Below are positions 17,466-26,392 of a stretch of 64,000 nucleotides of DNA, one piece after another. The notes beneath the pieces are model-generated. The model had not been told where the DNA came from and did not search any database. It saw nothing but the letters and a program-made list of their open reading frames with translations. How positions within the stretch are numbered: position 1 is the first letter of the stretch; each line of letters starts with the position of its first letter. Source of the DNA: G016756615 sp050958605 (lineage in GTDB: Bacteria; Pseudomonadota; Alphaproteobacteria; Rhizobiales; Rhizobiaceae). The position numbers and the translations under genes were made by a program. The stretch is taken from the NCBI RefSeq assembly GCF_050958605.1, contig NZ_JBJHDO010000011.1:1-64000 (forward strand), written 5' to 3'.

Positions 17466-19361
17466 GTGCCGGACATTGGCGGGGCTCCCGTCGAGAGGCA
17501 GAGTGACGGCAAAGAGTTGAGTTCCATCGATAGCAAGGGCAAGCGGTCAGAGCCCGGCGAGATCGTCGCCGTCATCCGGCGCGTGCTGTCGGAAAACGGC
17601 CGCGACTATCTTCGCGACTACGTGCTGGCCATTTTTTTCCTGCTGGCGATCGCCGCGACCACGGCCTTCAGCGCCTGGATCATGCGCGACGTGATCGACG
17701 AGCTGTTCTATCGCCAGCGCTTCTATCTCATCCCGGTGATCTGCGGCGCCATCATCGTCGCCTTTACGATCCGCGGCCTGGCCACCTACGGCCAGGCCGT
17801 CATCCTGGCCAAGATTGGCAACAATCTGGTCGCCCGTTATCAGCGCCGCATCTTCGACCACCTGATGAAGCTCGGCATCAATTTCTTCACCGATACGCGC
17901 TCCGGCCAGCTCGCCGCCCAAATCAACCAGAACGTCTCCGGCATCCGCGACCTGCTCAGCATGACGCTGACCGCGATCGCCCGCGACGCCGTTTCACTGG
18001 TTGGCCTCGTCGCCGTGATGATCATGCAGGACCCCGTTCTGTCACTCGCGGCGTTGATCATCGCCCCACCGCTCATCTATTCGGTCAATTACATCATGCG
18101 CCGGCTGCGCCGGGTGACCCGCGAATCCGTCGAGATCAATTCGCGGCTGATCGGTGCCATGCAGGAGGCGACGCAGGGCATCGCCATCGTGAAGGCCTTC
18201 ACGATGGAGGAGCAGCTCTCCAGGAAGATCGCCGACCTGGTGGAAAGCGCCGAGGGGCGGGCCAACAAGATCGCCCGCGTCTCGGAGCGCGTCAGCCCGA
18301 TCGCCGAGGTCCTGGCCGGCTTCGCCATCGCCGGCGTCATTGCCTATGCCGGCTATCGCGCGGCCTACGCACAGCAGCCGCCTGGCGCCGTCTTCGCTTT
18401 CATCACTGCCCTGCTCCTGGCTTATGATCCGGCCAGGCGGCTGGCGCGCGTGCAGGTCAATCTCGAGCGCTCGCTGGTCAATGCCCGCATGATCTACGAG
18501 ATCCTCGACATCGAGCCGCGACAGCGCGACAGGCTCGACGCCACGGAACTCGTGGTCGAAAGGGGCGACATACGTTTCGAAGACGTGACCTTCGGCTACA
18601 ACAAGGGCCTGCCGGTGCTGCACAAGGTCAGTTTCCTGGCCGAGGCCGGCAAGACGACGGCAATCGTCGGAGGCTCGGGCGCCGGCAAATCCACACTGGT
18701 GGCGCTGCTCCAGCGCTTCTACGACGTCGACGACGGCCGCATCGCCATCGACGGCCAGGACATCGCGATGGTCACCAAGCGGTCGCTGCGTCGCTCGATC
18801 GCCTATGTCTCCCAGCAGCCCTACCTGTTCGAAGGCACAATCCGCGACAATATCCGTTACGGCCGGGCCGACGCCACCGACGAGGAGATCGAGGCCGCGG
18901 CAAAGCTCGCCCAGGCCGACGGCTTCATACGTCAGCAGCCGCACGGCTACGACACTCTGGTCGGCGAAAACGGGGTGACCCTCTCGGGCGGGCAGAGGCA
19001 GCGCCTGTCGATCGCGCGCGCCATCGTGCGCCAGGCGCCGATCCTGCTGCTCGACGAGGCGACATCGGCGCTCGACAACGAATCGGAGGCCCTCGTCCAG
19101 GAAGCGTTGACCGAGGTGATGAAGGGCCGCACGACGATCGTCATCGCGCACCGCCTTTCCACCGTCATCAACGCCGATCATATCGTGGTGCTGGAACACG
19201 GCAGGCTTGTCGAGGAAGGCACGCACCGCTCGCTGCTGGCGGATCGGCACAGCGTCTATGCCCGTTTCCACCGGCTACAGGGTGAGACCGGGCTGAGCCT
19301 CGTCGACGACGTCAAGCAGTTGCAGTCCGAAAAGAAACACCATGTCGGGAGCAAGTCATGA
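17466..19361 (+). CDS. ABC exporter, fused membrane and ATPase domains (MsbA/ATM-like)
   Basis: A 631-residue half-transporter. Six transmembrane helices occupy about residues 45-330, with the family pattern LGINFFTDTRSGQLAAQINQ. The ATPase domain has Walker A GGSGAGKST (about 401-409), signature LSGGQRQRLSIARA, Walker B ILLLDEATSALD and IAHRLST. Such homodimeric exporters move lipids, drugs or peptides outward; substrate unknown. The start is GTG 17466, which has only AAGAG immediately before it; in-frame TTG 17517 is an alternative. The last four bases overlap dapB. The position upstream of dapB and gpmA is conserved in rhizobia. Confidence 0.87.
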   Translation: MPDIGGAPVERQSDGKELSSIDSKGKRSEPGEIVAVIRRVLSENGRDYLRDYVLAIFFLLAIAATTAFSAWIMRDVIDELFYRQRFYLIPVICGAIIVAFTIRGLATYGQAVILAKIGNNLVARYQRRIFDHLMKLGINFFTDTRSGQLAAQINQNVSGIRDLLSMTLTAIARDAVSLVGLVAVMIMQDPVLSLAALIIAPPLIYSVNYIMRRLRRVTRESVEINSRLIGAMQEATQGIAIVKAFTMEEQLSRKIADLVESAEGRANKIARVSERVSPIAEVLAGFAIAGVIAYAGYRAAYAQQPPGAVFAFITALLLAYDPARRLARVQVNLERSLVNARMIYEILDIEPRQRDRLDATELVVERGDIRFEDVTFGYNKGLPVLHKVSFLAEAGKTTAIVGGSGAGKSTLVALLQRFYDVDDGRIAIDGQDIAMVTKRSLRRSIAYVSQQPYLFEGTIRDNIRYGRADATDEEIEAAAKLAQADGFIRQQPHGYDTLVGENGVTLSGGQRQRLSIARAIVRQAPILLLDEATSALDNESEALVQEALTEVMKGRTTIVIAHRLSTVINADHIVVLEHGRLVEEGTHRSLLADRHSVYARFHRLQGETGLSLVDDVKQLQSEKKHHVGSKS

Positions 19362-20170
19362 GCAGCATGGGTCTTGTCGTGGTCGGGGCCGCCGGGCGCA
19401 TGGGTCAGGCGCTGATCCGCGCCATCCATGAAACGACCGGCGCCCATCTCGCCGGCGCGATCGAGCGGCAGGGTTCCCCGCATATGGGCAAGGATGCCGG
19501 GATGCTCGCCGGCGTCGGGCCGCTCGACGTGGCGATTTCCGACGACCCGCTTCCGGTCTTCGCCAAGGCTGACGGCGTGCTCGATTTCACCGCGCCGGCG
19601 GCGAGCGTGGAGTTCGCCGGCTATGCCGCGCAGGCCCATATCGTGCATGTCATCGGGACGACCGGCTGTTCCGCCGAGGACGACACCAGGATCGCGGCGG
19701 CGGCTCGCCATGCCAGGATCGTCAAGTCCGGCAATATGAGCCTGGGCGTCAATCTCCTTGCGGTTCTGGTCGAGCAGGCGGCGCGGGCGCTGGGGCCGGA
19801 GGACTTCGACATCGAGATCCTCGAGATGCATCACAAGCACAAGGTCGACGCGCCCTCCGGCACGGCCATCCTGCTCGGCGAGGCCGCCGCGGCGGGCCGA
19901 GAGATCGACTTGGCGCCTCATAGCGTGCGCGTGCGCGACGGCCATACCGGGCCAAGGCCGGCCGGCGCCATTGGTGTCGCCACGCTGCGCGGCGGCAGCG
20001 TCGTCGGTGATCACTCGGTCATCCTGGCCGGCCCCGGCGAACGCATCGTGCTGTCGCATCATGCCGAGGATCGCTCGCTCTTCGCGCGCGGCGCCGTCAA
20101 GGCCGCGCTGTGGGCCTGGGACAAGAAGTCGGGCCTCTATTCGATGCGCGACGTGCTCGGTCTTTCCTGA
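19358..20170 (+). CDS. dapB: 4-hydroxy-tetrahydrodipicolinate reductase
   Basis: A 270-residue enzyme of the lysine/diaminopimelate pathway. The NAD(P) motif VVGAAGRMG is near the N terminus. DFTAPAASVEF and the IGTTGCS nucleotide loop follow. The signature EMHHKHKVDAPSGTA carries the catalytic His and Lys. The full family length is present. It starts in an ATGA overlap with the ABC exporter and is followed by gpmA after 38 bases. Confidence 0.96.
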   Translation: MSSMGLVVVGAAGRMGQALIRAIHETTGAHLAGAIERQGSPHMGKDAGMLAGVGPLDVAISDDPLPVFAKADGVLDFTAPAASVEFAGYAAQAHIVHVIGTTGCSAEDDTRIAAAARHARIVKSGNMSLGVNLLAVLVEQAARALGPEDFDIEILEMHHKHKVDAPSGTAILLGEAAAAGREIDLAPHSVRVRDGHTGPRPAGAIGVATLRGGSVVGDHSVILAGPGERIVLSHHAEDRSLFARGAVKAALWAWDKKSGLYSMRDVLGLS

Positions 20171-20208
20171 CCTCACCCAGCTTCATCGCCACACCCGAAA
20201 GGAAGAAA

Positions 20209-20826
20209 ATGTCCGGAACACTCGTGCTTGTCCGCCACGGTCAGAGCGACTGGAACCTGAAGAACCTTTTCACCGGCTGGCGTGACGTCGACCTTACCGA
20301 ACAGGGCCATGCCGAGGCGAAGGCTGCCGGCGCGAAGCTGAAGGCGAAGGAACTGAAATTCGACATCGCCTTCACCTCGGCGCTGATCCGGGCCCAGAAG
20401 ACCTGCCAGCATATCCTCGACGCCGTCGGCCAGAGCGATCTGAAGACCGTCCGCAACATAGCGCTCAACGAACGTGACTATGGCGACCTCTCCGGTCTCA
20501 ACAAGGACGACGCCCGGGCGAAATGGGGCGAGGAACAGGTCCATGTCTGGCGCCGTTCCTACGATGTGCCGCCTCCCGGCGGCGAAAGCTTGAAGGACAC
20601 CGGCGCGCGTGTGTGGCCCTATTACCTCCACGACATGCAGCCGCATGTGCTGCGCGGCGAGACGGTGCTGGTCGCCGCCCACGGCAATTCGCTGCGCGCG
20701 CTGATCATGGCGCTCGACGGGCTCACCGGCGAGGAGGTCGTGAAGCTCGAACTCGGCACGGGCGTTCCGATCATCTATCGGCTCAATGCCGACTCCACGG
20801 TCGCCTCGAAGGAAATTCTCGCCTGA
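20209..20826 (+). CDS. gpmA: 2,3-bisphosphoglycerate-dependent phosphoglycerate mutase
   Basis: A 205-residue glycolytic enzyme interconverting 3- and 2-phosphoglycerate. It has the phosphohistidine motif LVRHGQSDWN at residues 6-15, the family segments NLFTGWRDVDLTEQG and ERDYGDLSGLNK, and the second active-site His in VAAHGNSLRAL. ATG 20209 is preceded by AAAGGAAG. It is slightly shorter than the E. coli protein (250) but of the usual length for alphaproteobacteria. Confidence 0.95.
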   Translation: MSGTLVLVRHGQSDWNLKNLFTGWRDVDLTEQGHAEAKAAGAKLKAKELKFDIAFTSALIRAQKTCQHILDAVGQSDLKTVRNIALNERDYGDLSGLNKDDARAKWGEEQVHVWRRSYDVPPPGGESLKDTGARVWPYYLHDMQPHVLRGETVLVAAHGNSLRALIMALDGLTGEEVVKLELGTGVPIIYRLNADSTVASKEILA

Positions 20827-20922
20827 CAGGCGGCCGCGGCGAAGTGTCGGGCGACAAAGGTGAAAAGCGAGAAAAAAGCGCGTTGACACTTGTCGCCCGC
20901 CCGCTTACATCAGCGGCCACCA

Positions 20923-21007
20923 GCCCAGATGGCGGAATTGGTAGACGCGCACGGTTCAGGTCCGTGTTCCGCAAGGAGTGGAGGTTCGAGTCCTCTTCTG
21001 GGCACCA
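20923..21007 (+). tRNA. tRNA-Leu (anticodon CAG)
   Basis: A class II tRNA of 85 bases. The acceptor stem is GCCCAGA/TCTGGGC, discriminator A, with the CCA end encoded (21005-21007). The D arm has GGCGGAATTGGTAGACGC. The anticodon stem CACGG-TTCAGGT-CCGTG places CAG at positions 34-36. It has a long variable arm TTCCGCAAGGAGTG and a T arm GAGGTTCGAGTCCTC. The sequence downstream is accessory in character, which fits tRNA-Leu genes being frequent integration sites, though no duplicated 3' end was found. Confidence 0.96.
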
Positions 21008-21281
21008 TTCCCTTCAGCGCATCAGCGAAGTTGGTTTGCTGATCGCGCATTCTCACCTCACTGAAGCAGCGCTAACCCGACAGAAAGCGCCTCCGACAAA
21101 ATTAGGCCGCCTGTAGCGCATCGATTGTCGCAAGCTCTTCCTTGTGGCGACCACCGCCATCTTGATATCGTTCCGGCCTGCATGTTCGTCCGGAATTCGA
21201 GCGTCGGGCCGCATAACTTGGATAGATGCAGGGGGAGCGGCTTGCTTCAGCCATGGCGCGATTGAGGGTTCGGAGGCTACT
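21008..21281 (+). other. Gap between tRNA-Leu and the luxR-type gene
   Basis: About 270 bases without a supported gene. The stretch ends in a strong Shine-Dalgarno (CGGAGG) for the ATG at 21282. No repeat of the tRNA 3' end was seen by eye. Confidence 0.4.
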
Positions 21282-22453
21282 ATGGACCGGGGTGAACTCA
21301 TTCTCGAGGCCATTCGAAAGCTTTACGATGTAGTTCTCGAGCCGGACGGGTGGGAAAAATCCTGCCCACGGTGGTCTCCACGGTTGGCGGCAACAGCACA
21401 CTCTTTCTTGATCAGGATTTGCGCACCGGATGCGTTAAGTCCGCGACCGGTTGCGGTCTTGCACCGGAACTCCATGCCGCGTTCGCGCCGGCGTGCGAAG
21501 CTGGCATGTTGGCGCCTTGGATGGATAACCTCGGGTCTGGCATCGCTCGGCGAAGCTCCGCCGTGATCTCCGACCGCGCTTTTGCGAGCAGTGATTTCTA
21601 CGAAAAAACCGTTCGCCCGACAGGCACGTTCCATAGCGCGACGGCAGCATTGGATTATGCGGCAAGCCATCGTGGTTTCATCGCCATCGGCAGGCGGTTG
21701 GGCAGTGACGACTACGATTCCCAAAGCATCGAGGTACTGCAGGTGTTGGTGCCGCATCTCGTCACCGCCTTGCGTGTGCGCCACCAACTTGGCGATGCCG
21801 AGTTGCAAACCCGCAGCGCCTACGCGATGTTGGATCGCCTCGATGCCGGCATTGTCCTGACTGACGCGTCCGCACGCCCGCGATTCGTCAATGCGCGCGC
21901 CGGGGCCATTGCTGCCGAGGGCGATGGATTCTGTCTCGGCTCGCGCGGAATTGCCGCGGCGTTGCCGACAGAAACCCGCGCACTTCGACGCGCCATCGCA
22001 GCCGCGGCAACCATCACCACGAAGTTGACCCAGAGCGACACAACCGACACAATCGTCCAGTCCGCTACATCGGCCATGCAGACGACGTTGCCCCTGTCGC
22101 GCCCCTCCTTGCGCCCCCCGCTCACCGCGTTCGTGATGCCGTTGAGCGAAGCAATGCTTGAGGGCACAACAGGGGCTCTAAGCCAAGTCGCCGTGTTCCT
22201 GATCGAGCCAGACCGTCCGCCCGAGATTGACACCCGCGCCTTGGGCGAGACCTATCGTCTGGCGCCGCGCGAAATACAGGTCGCCACGCTGTTGGCGCAA
22301 GGGCGCACCCTCGCGGAAATCGCATGCCAACTCGGGATCGGTCTTGGCACGGTGCGCGAGCACCTGAAGCGTGTCCTCGCCAAGACCGAAACCCGTCGTC
22401 AAGCCAACCTTGTCAGGCTCCTTTTGCGCGCGTTCGTGAAACCTGTACGCTAA
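21282..22453 (+). pseudogene. LuxR-family transcriptional regulator with a frameshift near its start
   Basis: ATG 21282, preceded by CGGAGG, begins a frame reading MDRGELILEAIRKLYDVVLE and on to DGWEK. After five A residues at about 21353-21358 that frame loses similarity, and the remaining protein continues in another frame as ILPTVVSTVGGNSTLFLDQ through to the stop at 22453. One missing A in the run would restore a single protein of about 390 residues. The C terminus has a LuxR-type helix-turn-helix: YRLAPREIQVATLLAQGRTL, then EIACQLGIGLGTVREHLKRV. It may be inactive, a homopolymer sequencing error, or rescued by slippage. The larger part could still be translated from ATG 21350. Confidence 0.75.
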
Positions 22454-22550
22454 AGCATGTCGCGCGAATTGGGATTCCCCCGACATGCTTTAGCTGTTGT
22501 TTTTGCATGTCCTTTGCCCAAAACCGCTGCACACTTTTGGGCGACATGCA
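22451..22550. repeat. Two palindromes at the end of the luxR-type gene
   Basis: TAAAGCATGTCG (22451-22462) is a perfect inverted repeat of CGACATGCTTTA (22481-22492) and overlaps the TAA stop codon. A second hairpin follows at about 22506-22550, where GCATGTC/GACATGC and GCCCAAAA/TTTTGGGC pair around a central loop. The GCATGTC motif is shared by both. This kind of element is common behind genes in Mesorhizobium-like genomes; it probably serves as a terminator as well. Confidence 0.6.
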
Positions 22551-22750
22551 TTCGAACATTCTGCAGTCAGGTGTAATCACCTGACGCCGCACAAATAGGG
22601 CAGAAACAAATAGATGGAGCGGTCGCGCGAACGCATGCCGCTGTAATGAATCCCGCATGGCTCCCAAATGGGAGCCGCGCGCCTGTCTTCTTATGGGCAG
22701 AATGACCTCCTGCGGACGTGATCGAAGATGTCCGGTACGGAGTGGCAGGC

Positions 22751-22975
22751 CATGAAATCCCTATCGTAGGCGCCGGGATCGGCGGTTTCACGACAGCTCT
22801 GGCGTCGCATGATCCCGGCATCGAGTCCGAAATGACCCCGGTGCCGGCGTCACGGTGCTGACGCATGCCACCAAAGAGCCGATCTCGATTCGACTGCTTC
22901 CGGAACTCGATCGCGTGGGTACCCGCACCACGAGCAGACTTACGGCAACCGCTTATCAACGCATCGAAACGAATG
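22751..22975 (+). pseudogene. Relic of an FAD-dependent monooxygenase (N-terminal fragment)
   Basis: One frame from 22751 reads HEIPIVGAGIGGFTTALASH, the FAD-binding GxGxxG motif of aromatic-ring hydroxylases, and ends in TGA at 22859. The next frame continues with GVTVLTHATKEP and then LLPELDRVGTRTT. This matches the segment that follows in the same family, where an INLLPHAVKEL-like and a LDELDRIGIRT-like pattern normally occur. The middle is deleted and frames are broken, and everything after about 70 residues is missing. It is a decayed gene; the identification rests on these two short matches. Confidence 0.6.
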
Positions 22976-22990
22976 AAAAGGAGAACAGCA

Positions 22991-23410
22991 ATGTCCAGAA
23001 TGATTTTCGTAAACCTGCCTGTAAAGGATCTGGCTGCCGCGACCCATTTCTATAAGGCGATCGGATGTGAGAAGAACGAACAGTTCAGCGATGAGAACGC
23101 AGCCTCGATGGTCTGGTCAGATACCATCACCTTCCAGCTGCTGACACAGGATTATTTCGCGACCTTTACGCCGAACCCGATCGCCGACGCGCAGAAGACG
23201 ACCGAAGTGCTGATTGCACTCTCATGTAACAGCCGCAAAGAGGTCGACTCCTTGACCGAAGCTGCGGCAGCTGCCGGCGGCAAGGTAGATGTCCGCGAAC
23301 GCCTGGACATGGGCTTTATGTACAACCGCGCCTTTGCAGATCCGGACGGCCACATATTCGAGTCCGTGTGGATGGATTTCCAGGCTTCATCCGCCGCACC
23401 GGACCAATAG
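22991..23410 (+). CDS. VOC (glyoxalase/bleomycin-resistance fold) family protein
   Basis: A 139-residue protein of the vicinal-oxygen-chelate superfamily, like the many VOC proteins beginning MSRMIFVNLPVKDLAAATHFY. The two beta-alpha-beta-beta-beta units are seen as residues ~4-60 and ~70-130. The closing FADPDGHIFESVWMD supplies a metal-type Glu. ATG 22991 is preceded by AAGGAG. Members range from glyoxalases to dioxygenases; the function here is unknown. It stands just after the flavin monooxygenase relic, so it may belong to a degraded catabolic group. Confidence 0.82.
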   Translation: MSRMIFVNLPVKDLAAATHFYKAIGCEKNEQFSDENAASMVWSDTITFQLLTQDYFATFTPNPIADAQKTTEVLIALSCNSRKEVDSLTEAAAAAGGKVDVRERLDMGFMYNRAFADPDGHIFESVWMDFQASSAAPDQ

Positions 23411-23496
23411 CACGCCAAGGCTCAGGTCCGGTGCCATCGCGACAAGGTCGGCGTCATGCGCCGAGCACCTCCGCCCAGCATGGGGATGAAGCGACC

Positions 23497-24699
23497 GTGA
23501 GCACACGACCGAGGATGGACAGCGGGATCGAAGGCGATACGGCCGCAGCGCGGTCGGTCGCGGCGGCGATGTTGGCGGAAATCATCGATCTCGCCGACCG
23601 GCACAAGGCCGAGGGCGACCGGCTGCGGCAACTGCCGCCGGCGCTCGCCGAGGCCTTTCATCGCCACGACGTTTACAGGCTGATCCTGCCGCGCGACCTC
23701 GGCGGCGGGGATGTGGATCCGCTCGACTATCTCGATCTCGTGGAGAGGGTCGCCCGCGTCGACGGATCGACCGCCTGGAACCTCGCCATTGGGGCCGGCA
23801 GCGGACTTTATGTCGGTTATCTCCCGGTCGAGCGAAGCCGCCCGATGTTCGCCGACACGCGCTCTTGCATCGCCGGCGCCTATGCGCCTTTCGGACGTGG
23901 CGAGATCGTTGAAGGCGGTTATCGGGTCAGCGGACACTGGGGCTGGGCAAGCGGAGTGGCCCAGGCGCGCTGGATGGTCTTCGGCTTCCGCGTCGTTGCG
24001 AAGGACGGGGTGGATGGGGCGGACGAGAAGCCGCTCGAGGTGCGTCAGGCGCTGGCTCCGCGCGGGGCGTTCCGCGTGCTCGACACCTGGAATGTGAGCG
24101 GCATGCGTGGCACCGGCAGCACCGAATACGAGGTCGACGACCTCTTCGTGCCCTCCGACATGACCTTCCGGCTATTCCTCGACGAGCCGAAACACCCCGC
24201 ACCGGTCTTCCGGCTTCCGGGCGCGTTCTTCGGCTCGGCCGTCGCGAGCGTCGCGCTTGGTATCGGTCAGGGCGCAACCGAGGGCCTGAAGCAGCTTGCG
24301 GCGGTTAAAGACGGGTTTCTGGGCCGCAACCTGCTTCGGGAGCAGGCCTACGCGCAGTATGCCGTAGCCAAGGCCGAGGCGCTCGTCGAGTCGGCCAACC
24401 TCTACCTGCGCGACGCGATAGCCGATATCTGGCACAGCACCCTGGCCGGGCGCGAGATCGATCCGGCGCACCGCAGGCGTGCTCGGCGCGCCTGCGTGCA
24501 GGCGGCCGAAGCGAGTGCCGAAGCTGTCGACCTGTGCTGCCGCGCCGCCGGCGGGCACGCACTGTTCCAATCGCAACCCTTCGAGCGCGCCTTGCGCGAC
24601 GTCCGTGCCGCCATTGCCCAGATCACTCTGCAACGCGCCGCCATGGAAGATGCGGGCCGCACCGCCTTCGGTCTGAAGCCACTTTCGCCGGTCTTCTGA
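23497..24699 (+). CDS. Acyl-CoA-dehydrogenase-like flavin-dependent monooxygenase
   Basis: A 401-residue protein of the acyl-CoA dehydrogenase fold, closest in pattern to the HsaA/DszC/p-hydroxyphenylacetate hydroxylase group rather than true CoA dehydrogenases. It has YRLILPRDLGGGDVDPLDYL, VARVDGSTAWNLAIG, a beta-domain with GYRVSGHWGWASGVAQARW, and the C-terminal Acyl-CoA_dh_2 helical bundle. Such enzymes hydroxylate or desulfurise aromatic substrates using reduced flavin from a partner reductase, not seen here. The start is GTG 23497; ATG 23515 is also possible. It is probably a remnant catabolic neighbour of the VOC gene. Confidence 0.75.
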   Translation: MSTRPRMDSGIEGDTAAARSVAAAMLAEIIDLADRHKAEGDRLRQLPPALAEAFHRHDVYRLILPRDLGGGDVDPLDYLDLVERVARVDGSTAWNLAIGAGSGLYVGYLPVERSRPMFADTRSCIAGAYAPFGRGEIVEGGYRVSGHWGWASGVAQARWMVFGFRVVAKDGVDGADEKPLEVRQALAPRGAFRVLDTWNVSGMRGTGSTEYEVDDLFVPSDMTFRLFLDEPKHPAPVFRLPGAFFGSAVASVALGIGQGATEGLKQLAAVKDGFLGRNLLREQAYAQYAVAKAEALVESANLYLRDAIADIWHSTLAGREIDPAHRRRARRACVQAAEASAEAVDLCCRAAGGHALFQSQPFERALRDVRAAIAQITLQRAAMEDAGRTAFGLKPLSPVF

Positions 24700-24973
24700 G
24701 AGGGATGTGGGAATCAAAGGAACGCCTGCCGTTACCGGACCGTGGCCCTAACATCTGGGGATAATCGCGAGTGTCTAGTTCGCATGGCAGTTGAGCATAG
24801 TAGTTTCAGCAGGAAGCGATTCGCTCCTGAATCATTATTGCCCTGACATACTGTTTCCCCCTGATTCGAAACGTGTTGGAACGCCACATTGTGGCCGGGC
24901 AATTGCCACATTTGCTGCCCTAATTCTTACCTACGCCCTCATCAGAATGATCAAGTGAGGGACTTCTTTAACG

Positions 24974-25324
24974 ATGTCGAAAACTTTAGCGGCCGGCGCC
25001 GTCCTGGCGACCGGAGTGTTCTTTGTCGCCTCGACGCTTCCCGCCTCCGCCCAGTGCGGCCGTGCTTCCTGGTATGCCCTGACATCCAAGACGGCTTCCG
25101 GCGAACGCATGAACCCTTCGGGCATGACGGCCGCGCATCGCAGCCTCCCCTTCGGGACCAAGCTCAAGGTCACCAATAAACGCAACGGCAAGAGCGTCGT
25201 CGTGCGGATCAACGATCGGGGGCCTTTCATCAAGGGTCGCATGCTCGACCTCTCGAAGGGCGCGGCCGGCAAGCTCGGCTTCATCGGCGCCGGACATACG
25301 GCCGTCTGCATCGAACAGATCTGA
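24974..25324 (+). CDS. rlpA: RlpA-like double-psi beta-barrel protein, secreted
   Basis: A 116-residue protein with a signal peptide of about 26 residues (ending PASAQ) and a single DPBB domain. It has the RlpA landmarks ASWYALTSKTASGERMNP, MTAAHRSLPFGTKLKVTN, VVVRINDRGPFIKGRMLDLS and AAGKLGF. RlpA proteins are lytic transglycosylases acting on peptide-free peptidoglycan at the septum. The SPOR domain and lipobox of classical RlpA are absent, so septal targeting is not supported; this is the short form common in rhizobia. It stands alone and is convergent with the next gene (3 bases between ends). Confidence 0.85.
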   Translation: MSKTLAAGAVLATGVFFVASTLPASAQCGRASWYALTSKTASGERMNPSGMTAAHRSLPFGTKLKVTNKRNGKSVVVRINDRGPFIKGRMLDLSKGAAGKLGFIGAGHTAVCIEQI

Positions 25325-25327
25325 GGT

Positions 25328-26383
25328 CTACCCGGTTCTGCTCAGGCGGTTAGCCGCCGTCCCCGCGATGGCTTCCGCAAGGCTCATGCCCCAGTGGCGG
25401 CGGCAATAGGCCCTGAAGTCGAAGCAGGGCAAGCCGGGACAGACCTCGAACTCGATCAGGTGGATCGCGCCGTTCTCCTCGACCCTCAGATCGATGGAAA
25501 AGACGTCGCGCAGCCCCAGCGCACTCATCAACCTTCCGGCAATCGCCCGGATCGCCCGGTCGGCTTCAGGCTGAAGGTCGAAGACGGCGACGAGCTCGGG
25601 CTCGACATAGCGGCCTTGCGACCGGGCGGCGGCACCGGTTTTCCCATAGAGTGCCAAGCTGTCGGCCATAGTCTGGAAGTCACCACCGGACTCGACGAAA
25701 TAGACTCCGAGCGCCTCCGGGCCGGCATCGGGCTCCACGGCCAGGAAGCTCGCCCGCACGTTGCGGCCGGCGACATAAGGCTGAACGAGCGCATCGTCCC
25801 GGTAGGCGTCGAATACCCGTCGGCTCAACGCCAGCGCCTCCATCTCCGTCGCAGCACGCGAATCGTCCCAAATGCCGATCTTTGCTCCGAGACGATTCGG
25901 CTTGACGAAGTGGCCGACAGCGCTGGCCGGAGGCGGGACGATCCATTCGCCATTGCGGGCGATCCCAGCCTCTGGCGCCGGCAAGCCGAGCGCGCGCAGC
26001 ACCGCGCCGGAGCGGAACTTGTCCTGGCAGAGCGCGAAAAGCGTGTCGTCCGAACCGATCGCAGGCAGGCCGCAAAGCCGTGCCAGGGCTGGCGCGGCGC
26101 CGCCACGGAAATAGGCGGTGCCGTCGGTCAGGGTCCATATCAGCGCATCCGATCCCAGCGTGGCGAGATGCGCCGCTGCCTTGTCTAGCTCGACCGGCGT
26201 AAACGTCAGGCCATGGATCGCGCACGCTTCGCGGATGGCATCGAACTCAGCGGCGAGGTCGGTGGATTGCGCGAGATAGGAACTTATCTCGAGCGCGCGT
26301 TCTTCCGCGTGCCCGGCGGCGAGGAGACGTGCGCGACAGGCCTCCTCCGGCTCATGGACGAGGACGAGTTCGGCCCGCGACAC
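25328..26383 (-). CDS. ATP-grasp ligase, D-Ala-D-Ala-ligase-like, unknown substrate
   Basis: A 351-residue protein with a D-alanine:D-alanine-ligase-like ATP-grasp layout. The ATP-grasp lysine region is GHFVKPNRLGAKIG, the acidic metal region is DVFSIDLRV, and IHLIEFEVCPGLPCFDF gives the usual E-x-N-like metal site with Glu and Cys in place of the canonical Asn. That substitution is unusual. It would ligate a carboxylate to an amine at the cost of ATP, but no substrate is suggested. The start is GTG 26383, preceded by AGGGG. It is the third gene of an SDR / SMP-30 / ATP-grasp operon, 9 bases after the SMP-30 stop. Confidence 0.7.
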   Translation of the reverse strand: MSRAELVLVHEPEEACRARLLAAGHAEERALEISSYLAQSTDLAAEFDAIREACAIHGLTFTPVELDKAAAHLATLGSDALIWTLTDGTAYFRGGAAPALARLCGLPAIGSDDTLFALCQDKFRSGAVLRALGLPAPEAGIARNGEWIVPPPASAVGHFVKPNRLGAKIGIWDDSRAATEMEALALSRRVFDAYRDDALVQPYVAGRNVRASFLAVEPDAGPEALGVYFVESGGDFQTMADSLALYGKTGAAARSQGRYVEPELVAVFDLQPEADRAIRAIAGRLMSALGLRDVFSIDLRVEENGAIHLIEFEVCPGLPCFDFRAYCRRHWGMSLAEAIAGTAANRLSRTG

Positions 26384-26392
26384 GGAGAACCC

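Noticed and set aside
20923..24750. Integrative element using tRNA-Leu as attachment site
   Set aside because: The region after the tRNA looks accessory, but no integrase and no second copy of the tRNA 3' end were found in the window.
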